DNA from: Polyangia bacterium
GTDB lineage: Bacteria > Myxococcota_A > Polyangia > Nannocystales > Nannocystaceae
Direction: 5' to 3'
Length of the DNA stretch: 64,000 nt
Assembly (NCBI GenBank): GCA_030430565.1
Contig: JAUIKS010000046.1
Coordinates: 27,354 to 91,353, forward strand
Positions 22,299-30,253 of this stretch are shown here, one piece after another. The translations under genes were made by a program, and so were the position numbers. Under the pieces are notes generated by a model that saw nothing but the letters and a program-made list of their open reading frames with translations, searched no databases and was not told the origin of the DNA. Each line of letters starts with the position of its first letter. Positions within the stretch are counted from its first letter, which is position 1.

Positions 22299-23126
22299 TC
22301 ACGGCGTCAATACACGCTGAAACGGTCGCAGCGTCGCCAGCGAGTCGCTGAAGTCGAGGACCGCGAAGTCGACGGCGGAGAACACCCCGGCGAAGTCGCC
22401 GCGCAGCTGGGACGCGAACAGCTCGGCGATGGTCTCGGGCGCGTTGCCAAACACGCCGCAGCCCCACGCGCCCAGCACGATCGCGGTGTGCCCGTGCAGC
22501 GCCATGATCGCGAGCACGCGCGCGATCCGTCGCGTCATCGCGGCCTCGATCGCGGCCTCGATCGCGGCCTCGTCCCCGCCCACCGCGCGGACTTTTTTGG
22601 CCTGAACTGCGGGACATGTCACGAAGCTGCACGGCCACGGCGTCGGCAGCAGCTCGCCGCGCGGTTCGCGAAACACCGGCACGGCCGGCGAGTAGATCGC
22701 GTAGTCCGAGTGCATCGGGTCCTGCAGCTGCTTGTGGTAGTCGTAGTAGCGCGGCGCCGCGAGCAGGCTCGGGTACAGCGCGGAGACCCGCACCAGCGCC
22801 TCCTCCTGGGCCTGGGAGCCGCGCAGCCAGCCGCCGCCGGCCAGGTAGGCCGAGGCGAAATTCAGCACGCAGACCTTCGCGTGGCCCTCGTCCAGCAGCC
22901 GCCGCGCGGCCGCGAGCGCCCCGATGTTCTCGACCCGCGCGCTCGTCTCGAGGTCGCCCCGCGGCGGCGTAGCGACCTCGCGCTCGGGCGGGTACTCGAC
23001 GGTGCCCTCGACCGCGCGGTCGATCGCGTCGCGCAGCGTGACGGCCCTGCCGCCGGCTTGATACTCCCCGCGCTCGAGCACGGCGATGGTGTCCTCGGCA
23101 AGTCGTTGTCGCTGCTTCCGGTTCAT
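22299..23126 (-). CDS. Microbial-type poly(ADP-ribose) glycohydrolase (TIGR02452/PARG-like)
   Basis: A 275-residue cytosolic enzyme of the bacterial PARG family, which removes ADP-ribose from proteins or polymers. The diagnostic signature is present: GGG at 97-99, seven residues, then QEE at 107-109 (NFASAYLAGGGWLRGSQAQEE). The N-terminal helical region (MNRKQRQRLAEDTIAVLERG, ..T.VEYP) and the C-terminal macrodomain half (LGAWGCGVFGN..E.IAELF) also fit. ATG at 23126 matches the family start. It is divergent from the lipoprotein gene at 23176, with only 49 bp between the starts. No ADP-ribosyltransferase is adjacent. Confidence 0.88.
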   Translation of the reverse strand: MNRKQRQRLAEDTIAVLERGEYQAGGRAVTLRDAIDRAVEGTVEYPPEREVATPPRGDLETSARVENIGALAAARRLLDEGHAKVCVLNFASAYLAGGGWLRGSQAQEEALVRVSALYPSLLAAPRYYDYHKQLQDPMHSDYAIYSPAVPVFREPRGELLPTPWPCSFVTCPAVQAKKVRAVGGDEAAIEAAIEAAMTRRIARVLAIMALHGHTAIVLGAWGCGVFGNAPETIAELFASQLRGDFAGVFSAVDFAVLDFSDSLATLRPFQRVLTP

Positions 23127-23175
23127 GGTCGGCCAAGGGTACCCCACAGGTCGGGTGGGGCGGTATGATGGCCCC

Positions 23176-25104
23176 ATGAACTACGCCTGCTCCACGTCCC
23201 CACGCCGCCCCCGCGGCGCGCTCCTCTTTGGCCTCGGCCTGCTCGGCCTCGCGTGCGGCGACAGCGGAGCGGGGACGAGCGAGGACGCGGCGACGACCAG
23301 CGCGTCGGGACAGACGACCGCCGGCACCGCGGGCGCGACCACGGCCGGCGGCGTGACGACGGGGACGACCGCCGGGAACACCGGCATGACCGGCATGACC
23401 GGCAACACCGTGGCGACCGGCGACGCGACGACGACCGGCGGCGCGACCACGAGCAGCACGGGGGCGTCGCTCACCGACGGATCGAGCTCGAGCGGCAGCA
23501 CCGGCGCGCCGCTGTGCGACGAGGGGACGATCGTCTGCGAGGACGGCGTCTCGAAGGTCTGCGACGGCATGGGCGGCTACCAGTCCGAGGACGTCTGCGA
23601 CGAGGAGTGCGCGGACGGGCTCGGCTGCGTGCTCTGCATCCCCGGCACCGGCAGCTGCGACGGCGAGACCTCGATCCTCTGCAACGACGCGGGCGACGGC
23701 TACGACGAGTACTTCTGCGACGGCGTGCAGGGCATCAGCTGCGATCCCGACAGCGGCGCCTGCGTCGGCGCCTGCGCGCCGCAGAACCTCGTCGACAGCT
23801 ACATCGGCTGCGACTACTACCCGACGGTCACGCCGAACGTGGTCCAGAACACGTACACCTTCGCGGTCGTGATCTCGAACACCTCCAACGGCGACGCGAT
23901 GATCACCATCACGAAGGGCGCGCAGGCGGTGCTCGACACGGTGGTCCCGGCCAACAGCGTCGAGGTCATCCCGCTGCCCTGGGAGAACCAGCTCAAGGGC
24001 GGCGGCGCGACCAAGGTCGTCGCCGACGGAGCCTACCGGGTGCGCTCCGATCGCCCGATCACCGCCTACCAGTACAACCCGCTCGAGTACACGCTCAACG
24101 GCGGCTTCACCTACACCAACGACGCCTCGCTGCTGATGCCCGTCAACGCCTGGACGGCGGACTACTGGGTCGCCGCGCGCAATCACCACAGCGTCTCCGG
24201 CTTCTACGCGGTGGTGGCGAGCCAGGACGGCACCACGGTCGACGTCGTCCCCTCGGCGACCGGCGGCATCATCTCGGCCGGCGCCGGGATCGCGGCGGAC
24301 GGCAACGGGCAGGTTCAGCTCGACCAGGGAGATGTACTCTTGGTCATGTCCGCGACGGGCGGCGGGCAGCCGGACATCTCCGACGTCACCGGCACGCACG
24401 TGCTCTCGGACAAGCCGATCCAGGTGATCGGCGGGCACATGTGCACCTTCGTGCCCTACAACATCTCAGCCTGCGATCACCTCGAGGAGTCGATGTTCGC
24501 CTACGAGAACCTCTCGAAGGAGTACATCGTCTCGACGCCGTTGGTGAAGGCGCTCGGGCAGCAGCCTGTCTCCAAGGCCCGGATCGTGCGGATCGTCGCG
24601 ACCAAGGACGGCACCGAGCTGACCTACGACCCGCCGGTCCCGGGCGCGCCGAGCTCGATCACGAGCGCGGGGGACTACGTCGAGCTGACGCCGACCGAGG
24701 CCGACTTCCTGGTCTCGGCCAACTACAAGATCATCGTCGCCGAGTACCTGCAGGGGCAGTCGGCGGGCGGCGACGCGGGCGACCCGGCGATGACGATCGG
24801 CGTCCCGATCGAGCAGTACCGGAGCTCGTACCTGTTCCACGCGCCGACCAACTACGAGAGCTCCTTCGTCAACATCACCGCGCCCGACGGCGCCGCGATC
24901 ACGCTCGATAACGCGCCGGTCGGCGGCTTTACGCCGATCGGCGGCTCGGGCTACTCGGTCGCGCGCGTCGAGCTGTCCAACGGCGGCGACGGGACCCACT
25001 CGATCACCGGCGACCAGGCCTTCGGCATCCAGGTGTACGGCTACGGGCAGTACACGAGCTACTGGTACCCCGGCGGCCTCGACCTCGCGGTCATCCTCGA
25101 GTAG
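23176..25104 (+). CDS. IgGFc-binding-protein-like secreted lipoprotein
   Basis: A 642-residue exported protein. The signal ends LLGLLGLACGD (lipobox Cys). A Thr/Gly/Ser linker covers about 35-110, and a Cys-rich segment (about 112-200) holds three small repeats with CDG/CDE motifs. A large beta-rich domain (about 210-640) matches the IgGFc-binding protein N-terminal domain seen in mucus FCGBP and in many myxobacterial proteins: RVRSDRPITAYQYNPL, VLSDKPIQVIGGHMC, YRSSYLFHAPTNYESSFVNI and a final GFG/SYWYPGG. It is probably displayed on the cell surface for adhesion or prey contact; binding of antibody is not implied. The gene is divergent from the PARG-like gene. Confidence 0.85.
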   Translation: MNYACSTSPRRPRGALLFGLGLLGLACGDSGAGTSEDAATTSASGQTTAGTAGATTAGGVTTGTTAGNTGMTGMTGNTVATGDATTTGGATTSSTGASLTDGSSSSGSTGAPLCDEGTIVCEDGVSKVCDGMGGYQSEDVCDEECADGLGCVLCIPGTGSCDGETSILCNDAGDGYDEYFCDGVQGISCDPDSGACVGACAPQNLVDSYIGCDYYPTVTPNVVQNTYTFAVVISNTSNGDAMITITKGAQAVLDTVVPANSVEVIPLPWENQLKGGGATKVVADGAYRVRSDRPITAYQYNPLEYTLNGGFTYTNDASLLMPVNAWTADYWVAARNHHSVSGFYAVVASQDGTTVDVVPSATGGIISAGAGIAADGNGQVQLDQGDVLLVMSATGGGQPDISDVTGTHVLSDKPIQVIGGHMCTFVPYNISACDHLEESMFAYENLSKEYIVSTPLVKALGQQPVSKARIVRIVATKDGTELTYDPPVPGAPSSITSAGDYVELTPTEADFLVSANYKIIVAEYLQGQSAGGDAGDPAMTIGVPIEQYRSSYLFHAPTNYESSFVNITAPDGAAITLDNAPVGGFTPIGGSGYSVARVELSNGGDGTHSITGDQAFGIQVYGYGQYTSYWYPGGLDLAVILE

Positions 25105-25439
25105 CCGGGAGTGGATACTCGTCGAGCGCTCGCGCGCTCGCAGGGCCGCGCGCACCGTTCTCTCCCTGACCGCCCTCCTCACCGGCTCGCCAGCCTCACG
25201 ATCGGCTGTGACACGCACGATGACGCCTCCTGGGCCGGGGCGAGCCTGCGCGCGCTCCCGGGCGCGGTCGGGCACTCGTCGCTCGACGACGGCGAGGGCC
25301 AGCTCGTCGCCGACAACAACGCCAACGCGCTCGACGACGTGCTGAGCCTGCGGATCGATCGCCAGGTGAATATTGATATGTCTATATAGCCATGTTAATG
25401 GCTGTGGACGGGCTCTCGGCGCGGCGCTATCGTGGTGAC
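25105..25439. other. Intergenic region, possibly holding a decayed gene end
   Basis: An open frame from 25111 to 25389 (GTG start) would encode 92 residues. Its second half (ASWAGASLRALPGAVGHSSL, DNNANALDDVLSLRID) has codon use like real genes, while the first half does not. I recognise no family, so I treat it as a possible gene remnant. The last 60 bp are unusually AT-rich (around 25368-25400) and contain a palindrome-family copy at 25376-25395, probably part of the promoter of the next gene. Confidence 0.35.
25376..25395 (+). repeat. 20-bp palindrome-family site upstream of the Cys-repeat lipoprotein
   Basis: ATATGTCTATATAGCCATGT. The half-sites ATATGTCT and (other strand) ACATGGCT each match ACATGTCC at 6 of 8 positions around an ATAT spacer. 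It lies 44 bp upstream of the GTG at 25440, in the most AT-rich spot of this region. Confidence 0.4.
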
Positions 25440-26129
25440 GTGTCGCCGCCGCTGCCGTCGAAGCTGTTCAACGCGATCGTGGTGCTCGGCGCCTCCCTGG
25501 TCGCCCGCGGGTGCAGCGGCGACGCGCCCGGCGAGAGCGCGAGCGACTCGCAAACGTCGACGTCGAGCGCGACCGGGAGCGCGTCGGCGTCGAGCACGAC
25601 GGTCGCGTCGACGAGCGCGGCCACGTCGACCGCCCCGACGAGCGCCGCGACGACCGCGGGCTCGGGCGCGACGGGGACGTCCACGGTCGCCGAGACGAAC
25701 TCGACCTCGAGCTCGAGCTCGACCTCGACGAGCGGCGCGAGCACGGGAGAGCCTGTCTCACCGGACACCTGTGACGCCCCGGGTCAGCTGCACTGCGACG
25801 AGTACGAGCCGGCGCCGCTCGGCTGCGCGTGCGATCCGTCGGCGCCGCTCGGGCCGGAGGACTGCGTCGATCCGACCCCGAATCACGTCTGCGAGGGGAC
25901 GCACGAGGGGACGCCGATCGGCTGCGATTGCGTCGGGCTGCAGCCCGCGGACTGCGAGAAGACCGCGGACTTCCACTGTGAGCAGTGGGAGCCCGAGTGG
26001 ATGGACTGTATGTGCGTCCCGGGCTCACCCGAGAGCGACGCCGAGTGCATCGAGCAGGGCTTCGAAGTCCTGTACTGCCACGACTACGAGCCGCCGGTCG
26101 GCTGCTACTGCGGCGTGCTCATCCTGTGA
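25440..26129 (+). CDS. Lipoprotein with Ser/Thr linker and four novel-looking Cys repeats
   Basis: A 229-residue exported protein. GTG at 25440 begins a signal with lipobox VARGC; ATG codons 42-48 bp upstream are alternatives. A Ser/Thr/Ala linker follows (about 30-105). The rest consists of four repeats of about 30 residues with the pattern C-(D/E/H)-x-(Y/W/H)-E-x(4-5)-C-x-C...C: HCDEYEPAPLGCAC, VCEGTHEGTPIGCDC, HCEQWEPEWMDCMC and YCHDYEPPVGCYC. These probably form small disulfide modules outside the cell. I do not know a named family with this repeat. Confidence 0.75.
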   Translation: MSPPLPSKLFNAIVVLGASLVARGCSGDAPGESASDSQTSTSSATGSASASSTTVASTSAATSTAPTSAATTAGSGATGTSTVAETNSTSSSSSTSTSGASTGEPVSPDTCDAPGQLHCDEYEPAPLGCACDPSAPLGPEDCVDPTPNHVCEGTHEGTPIGCDCVGLQPADCEKTADFHCEQWEPEWMDCMCVPGSPESDAECIEQGFEVLYCHDYEPPVGCYCGVLIL

Positions 26130-26159
26130 GGCCGGCGCCGCGGGGGTCGGACGGCGCCG

Positions 26160-26984
26160 TCACGACGCGCCAGGTTCAGCCGGCTCGTCGACGCGGACGC
26201 CGAGCCGCTGCAGGTAGCGTCGCGCGTCGGCGGTGTCGACCCCGACGTGATCGAGGCCCGGGAGCACCAGCGTGACGATGGCCTCGTCGACGACCTCGCG
26301 CGTGCGCGCGCGCATCATGCAGCCGTGACCCTCGACCGGATCGGTCCAGCCCGGCGGGCGCGTGCGCCAGCGCGTGCGCACATGCTCGAGCAGCAGCGGG
26401 AGCGCGCGCGCGAGCTCGCGGCGCTCCTCGGCGTCGAAGCGCGGGTCGCCGAGGTAGCCCCAGCCGATGCGCGCGTGGTTGATCTCGTCGCGCAGCAGCG
26501 CGCGAAGCCCCGCGCGCACGAGCGCGCCGGTCGCCGGCGCGAGGCAGCCCTGCAGGTACGCCGCGCCGATCGTCTCGCTCAGGCAGCAGCTGTGGACCAC
26601 GTGCAGGGTCGTCGTGAAGCGCGGGGAGGCGCGGCCGTACGCGGGGGCGCTCACCGGCGGGCACTCGGGCCAGGCCACGGGCTCGCCGGCGTAGGCCGAG
26701 GCGAGGTGACGGCAGATCTCGGTGTGTCGCAGCTCGTCGCTGACTGCCTTCGAGGCCAGCCAGACAAGCTCGGGGTCGCTCCCGCGCTGCAGCAGCCCGC
26801 CGACGAGGTGGGAGAAGATCGCGGAGGCGCCGAGCTCCCCGCGCGCCCGCCCGATCCAGGCCTCGGCGAGGCGACGGCGCGCCGGCCACGGCAGCGCGGT
26901 GATCGTCTCGTCTACTTCGGGCAGCGCGTCGACGGCGATCGCGGGCCATGTGCGGGGGGCGGACATGGACGACTCGGGGGCCAT
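26160..26984 (-). CDS. Ferritin-like diiron-site protein
   Basis: A 274-residue soluble, mostly helical protein. Two E..H motifs typical of ferritin-like diiron carboxylate proteins are present: SDELRHTEICRH and LLRDEINHARIGW, with carboxylates in preceding helices (GELGASAIFSHL, SETIGAAYLQ). Family members include oxygenases, demethylases and oxidases; the substrate is unknown. ATG at 26984 is chosen, with ATG 26966 as alternative. The neighbours are unrelated, so context does not help. Confidence 0.75.
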   Translation of the reverse strand: MAPESSMSAPRTWPAIAVDALPEVDETITALPWPARRRLAEAWIGRARGELGASAIFSHLVGGLLQRGSDPELVWLASKAVSDELRHTEICRHLASAYAGEPVAWPECPPVSAPAYGRASPRFTTTLHVVHSCCLSETIGAAYLQGCLAPATGALVRAGLRALLRDEINHARIGWGYLGDPRFDAEERRELARALPLLLEHVRTRWRTRPPGWTDPVEGHGCMMRARTREVVDEAIVTLVLPGLDHVGVDTADARRYLQRLGVRVDEPAEPGAS

Positions 26985-27086
26985 GGTAGCGCGCGAGCTG
27001 TACAAAAGGCCACAGCGGACGGATCACGTCGACCCGGGCGCGCGCGCTGTTGACGAATCGCCCGGGACGGAGCATAGCGGAGGACC

Positions 27087-29132
27087 ATGTGTCCCTCGTC
27101 CGCCTACCCGAAGCTGCTCGCGCCCCTCGACCTCGGACACATCACGCTGAAGAACCGCGTGCTGATGGGCTCGATGCACGTGGGGCTAGAGGACGGGAAG
27201 GGGCCGCTCAAGAAGCTCGGGGCCTACTTCGCGAGGCGCGCGGAGGGACAGGTCGGCTTGATCGTCACGGGCGGCATCGCGCCGAACCGCGAGGGCTGGG
27301 CGAAGCCCTTCGCCGGCAAGCTGAGCAACCGCCTCGAGGTCTGGCAGCACCGCTACGTCACGGACGCGGTGCACGAGGCGGGCGGGCGGATCGCGATGCA
27401 GATCCTCCACACGGGGCGCTACGCCTATCACCCGATGGCCGTGGCGCCCTCGCCGATCAAGTCGCCGATCAGCTTGTTCCGCCCGCGCGCGCTCTCGCGG
27501 CGCGGCATCGGGCGGACGATCGCGGCGTTCGCTAACTGCGCCAAGCGGGCGCAGGAGGCGGGCTACGACGGGGTCGAGGTGATGGGGAGCGAGGGCTACC
27601 TGATCAACCAGTTCATCGCCGCGCACACCAACAAGCGCACCGACGAGTGGGGCGGCTCCTACGAGAACCGGATCCGCTTCCCGCTCGAGGTGCTGCGCGC
27701 GGTCCGGGCGGCGGTCGGCCCGGAGTTCGTGATCATCTACCGGCTCAGCATGCTCGACCTCGTCCGCGAGGGCAGCACGTGGGAGGAGGTCGTGGAGCTG
27801 GCGAAGCGCGTCGAGGAGGCGGGCGCGTCGATCATCAACACGGGGATCGGCTGGCACGAGGCGAGGGTCCCGACGATCGCGACGATGGTCCCGAGCGCGG
27901 GCTTCACCTGGGTGACGCGCCGGCTCAAGGGCGAGGTCGCGGTCCCGCTGGTGACGAGCAACCGCATCAACATGCCGGATGTCGCCGAGCGCGTGCTCGC
28001 GGACGGCGACGCGGATATGGTCAGCATGGCGCGGCCCTTCCTCGCCGATCCCGACTGGGTGCTCAAGGCCGAGCAGGGCCGCGAGGACGAGATCAACACC
28101 TGCATCGCCTGCAACCAGGCGTGCCTCGATCACATCTTCCGCAACCAGCGCTGCTCGTGCCTCGTCAACCCGCTCGCGTGTCACGAGACCGAGTGGGCGG
28201 TGCACCCCGTGCGGCGTCGTCGCGACATCGGGGTCGTCGGCGCCGGCCCGGCGGGCCTGTCGTTCGCGACCTTCGCCGCGGGGCGCGGGCACAGGGTGAC
28301 GCTCTACGAGGCCTCCGGGTCGATCGGCGGCCAGTTCAACATGGCCCGGCGGATCCCCGGCAAGGAGGAGTTCGACCACACGATCCGCTACTATCAAAAG
28401 CAGATCGAGCTGACCGGCGTCGAGCTCAAGCTCAACCACCGCGTCAGCGCGGAGGAGCTCGCGGCGGCGGGCCACGAGCTCGTGGTGCTGGCGACGGGCG
28501 TGAACCCCCGCGAGATCACGCTGCCGGGCGTCGAGCACGAGAAGGTGCTGTCCTACGTCGAGGTGCTGCGGGACGAGCGGCCGGTCGGCGCCCGCGTCGC
28601 GATCATCGGCGCCGGCGGGATCGGCTTTGACGTCGCGGAGTTCCTGCTTCACGGGCCAGGTCACGACGCGCGCGAGGATCCCGAGGGCGCGCGCGCGCGC
28701 TTCTTCGACGAGTGGGGGATCGACACGACGCTGACGAATCGTGGCGGGATGCGGGCGCCCACGCGGCCGCCGCCGACCCGCGAGATCACGCTGTGTCAGC
28801 GCTCGAAGGGCAAGCTCGGCGCGGGCCTCGGCAAGACGACCGGCTGGATCCACCGCGCGTCGCTGAAGCACAGCGGGGTCGTGATGCTGCCCGAGTGCCG
28901 CTACGAGAAGATCGACGACGTCGGGCTGCACCTCACCGTCGGCGGGGTGCCGCAGGTGCTGCCGGTCGACAACGTGGTCATCTGCGCCGGTCAGGTGTCG
29001 CGGCGCGAGCTCGAGGGGCCGCTCAAGGCGCGCGGCGTCGAGGTCCACCTGATCGGCGGGGCCGACGTCGCGGCGGAGCTCGACGCCAAGCGGGCGATCG
29101 AGCAGGGCGCTCGCCTGGCGACGGCGCTCTGA
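27087..29132 (+). CDS. fadH: 2,4-dienoyl-CoA reductase (NADPH), FMN/4Fe-4S/FAD
   Basis: A 681-residue enzyme with the FadH layout. It reduces 2,4-dienoyl-CoA during beta-oxidation of unsaturated fatty acids with even-position double bonds. An Old-Yellow-Enzyme TIM barrel occupies about 1-340 (MGSMHVGLED, GYDGVEVMGSEGYLINQF, NKRTDEWGGS). The 4Fe-4S ligands are in CIACNQACLDHIFRNQRCSC (about 340). An FAD domain begins at IGVVGAGPAGLSFATFAAGR, and a nested NAD(P) domain at VAIIGAGGIGFDVAEFLL. Length is close to the E. coli enzyme (672). The exact substrate within this family is inferred from similarity only. The gene appears to stand alone. Confidence 0.9.
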   Translation: MCPSSAYPKLLAPLDLGHITLKNRVLMGSMHVGLEDGKGPLKKLGAYFARRAEGQVGLIVTGGIAPNREGWAKPFAGKLSNRLEVWQHRYVTDAVHEAGGRIAMQILHTGRYAYHPMAVAPSPIKSPISLFRPRALSRRGIGRTIAAFANCAKRAQEAGYDGVEVMGSEGYLINQFIAAHTNKRTDEWGGSYENRIRFPLEVLRAVRAAVGPEFVIIYRLSMLDLVREGSTWEEVVELAKRVEEAGASIINTGIGWHEARVPTIATMVPSAGFTWVTRRLKGEVAVPLVTSNRINMPDVAERVLADGDADMVSMARPFLADPDWVLKAEQGREDEINTCIACNQACLDHIFRNQRCSCLVNPLACHETEWAVHPVRRRRDIGVVGAGPAGLSFATFAAGRGHRVTLYEASGSIGGQFNMARRIPGKEEFDHTIRYYQKQIELTGVELKLNHRVSAEELAAAGHELVVLATGVNPREITLPGVEHEKVLSYVEVLRDERPVGARVAIIGAGGIGFDVAEFLLHGPGHDAREDPEGARARFFDEWGIDTTLTNRGGMRAPTRPPPTREITLCQRSKGKLGAGLGKTTGWIHRASLKHSGVVMLPECRYEKIDDVGLHLTVGGVPQVLPVDNVVICAGQVSRRELEGPLKARGVEVHLIGGADVAAELDAKRAIEQGARLATAL

Positions 29133-29141
29133 GGGCCGTCG

Positions 29142-30071
29142 CTACTTTTCGATGGTCGCCGCGGCGCGCTTGAGGTCGCTGTAGCGGGCTTCGAACCTCA
29201 CGATCACGCGCGCGCCCTTGCTCGAGACGCTGACCTTGTCGAAGAGCTCCGCGGGCACCCCCGCGGCGCTCGCGAAGCCGCGCGCGAGGCCGAGGTAGCC
29301 CGACAGCGTCGACTCCAGTGCGGCGGCCTCGGACTGCGTCCGCGTCGTGGCGATCAGCTCGCCGTGGAAGGTTCGACCGACGAGCAGCGACCCGGCGAGG
29401 GACTGGACCTGTTCGCCGAGCGGTCCCAGCTGCTGCTTGAGCCCGCTGTCGAGCTCGGCGGCGAAGCGCAGCTGGGAGCGGCTCGAGAGCTGCTTGACCG
29501 CAGCCGCGGGGCCGACCGCGCGCTCGCCGGCGCGCGCGCGTCGGATCACGGTCTTGACCCAGGGCTTGGAGACGATCGCGAGGTGGTCGTTGTCGAGGCC
29601 GACCAGCTGATCGCCGTCTTTGATCTCGAGGGTGTTCGCGCAGCCGCTGCGCTGAAGTTTGATCGGCTTCGCGGCGACAGCGTCGATCGCGGCGACGCAG
29701 CGCATCGCGCTCTCCGAGCCGACGCCGGGGGCGTGGATGATAGCGACCGCGTTCTCGCTGCCCGCCGCGTCACCCGCTCCGACCCACACGTCGTCGATCG
29801 CGCCGAGGTCGACGCCGCAGCGCTTGAGCGCGCGCAGGTTCTCTTTGAATTCCGGGTCATCCTCGAGCCGCGACCCGTCCTGTCGCCACGGCTCGCTCTT
29901 GGTCAGGCGCGCGACATCGATCGCCACGGCGGCGTCAGCGCTCGGGGGGATCAGCGCGGCGCTCTCGCTGACGCGACAGCTCGGGTCCGCCGCGCGCGCC
30001 TCCGTGGACGTGGCCAAAAGGCCAGTAAATAGGATCGCGCCGCCGAGGAAGACCGAGGAGAGTGCTCGCAT
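29142..30071 (-). CDS. Uncharacterised periplasmic protein
   Basis: A 309-residue protein with a cleavable signal (LFTGLLATSTEARAADP). The mature part (IPPSADAAVAIDVARLTKSE, DDVWVGAGDA, ENAVAIIHAPG, HLAIVSKPW) has the alternating pattern of DUF3352-like envelope proteins, which monitor or quench something as a beta-rich repeat. I cannot confirm membership. Four Cys in the mature part may form disulfides. It is divergent from the large lipoprotein gene at 30254, which shows a similar style, so the two may be related in function. Confidence 0.65.
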   Translation of the reverse strand: MRALSSVFLGGAILFTGLLATSTEARAADPSCRVSESAALIPPSADAAVAIDVARLTKSEPWRQDGSRLEDDPEFKENLRALKRCGVDLGAIDDVWVGAGDAAGSENAVAIIHAPGVGSESAMRCVAAIDAVAAKPIKLQRSGCANTLEIKDGDQLVGLDNDHLAIVSKPWVKTVIRRARAGERAVGPAAAVKQLSSRSQLRFAAELDSGLKQQLGPLGEQVQSLAGSLLVGRTFHGELIATTRTQSEAAALESTLSGYLGLARGFASAAGVPAELFDKVSVSSKGARVIVRFEARYSDLKRAAATIEK

Positions 30072-30253
30072 GTAGACCCGCTCCCGGGCGCGCTCTGGCG
30101 CCCGTTGGTCTTTGGACCCGACTCTCGGCGAGAAGATTCCAAAATCTCCGATCGGCTCGAGAGCTCGCGTCGCCGCGGCGGTTCGTCGTAGTGATGGTTG
30201 CGAGCGACCGCCGGGTCGGCGGCCTGGGGACCTGATACAGTGCCGCCTCGTTC

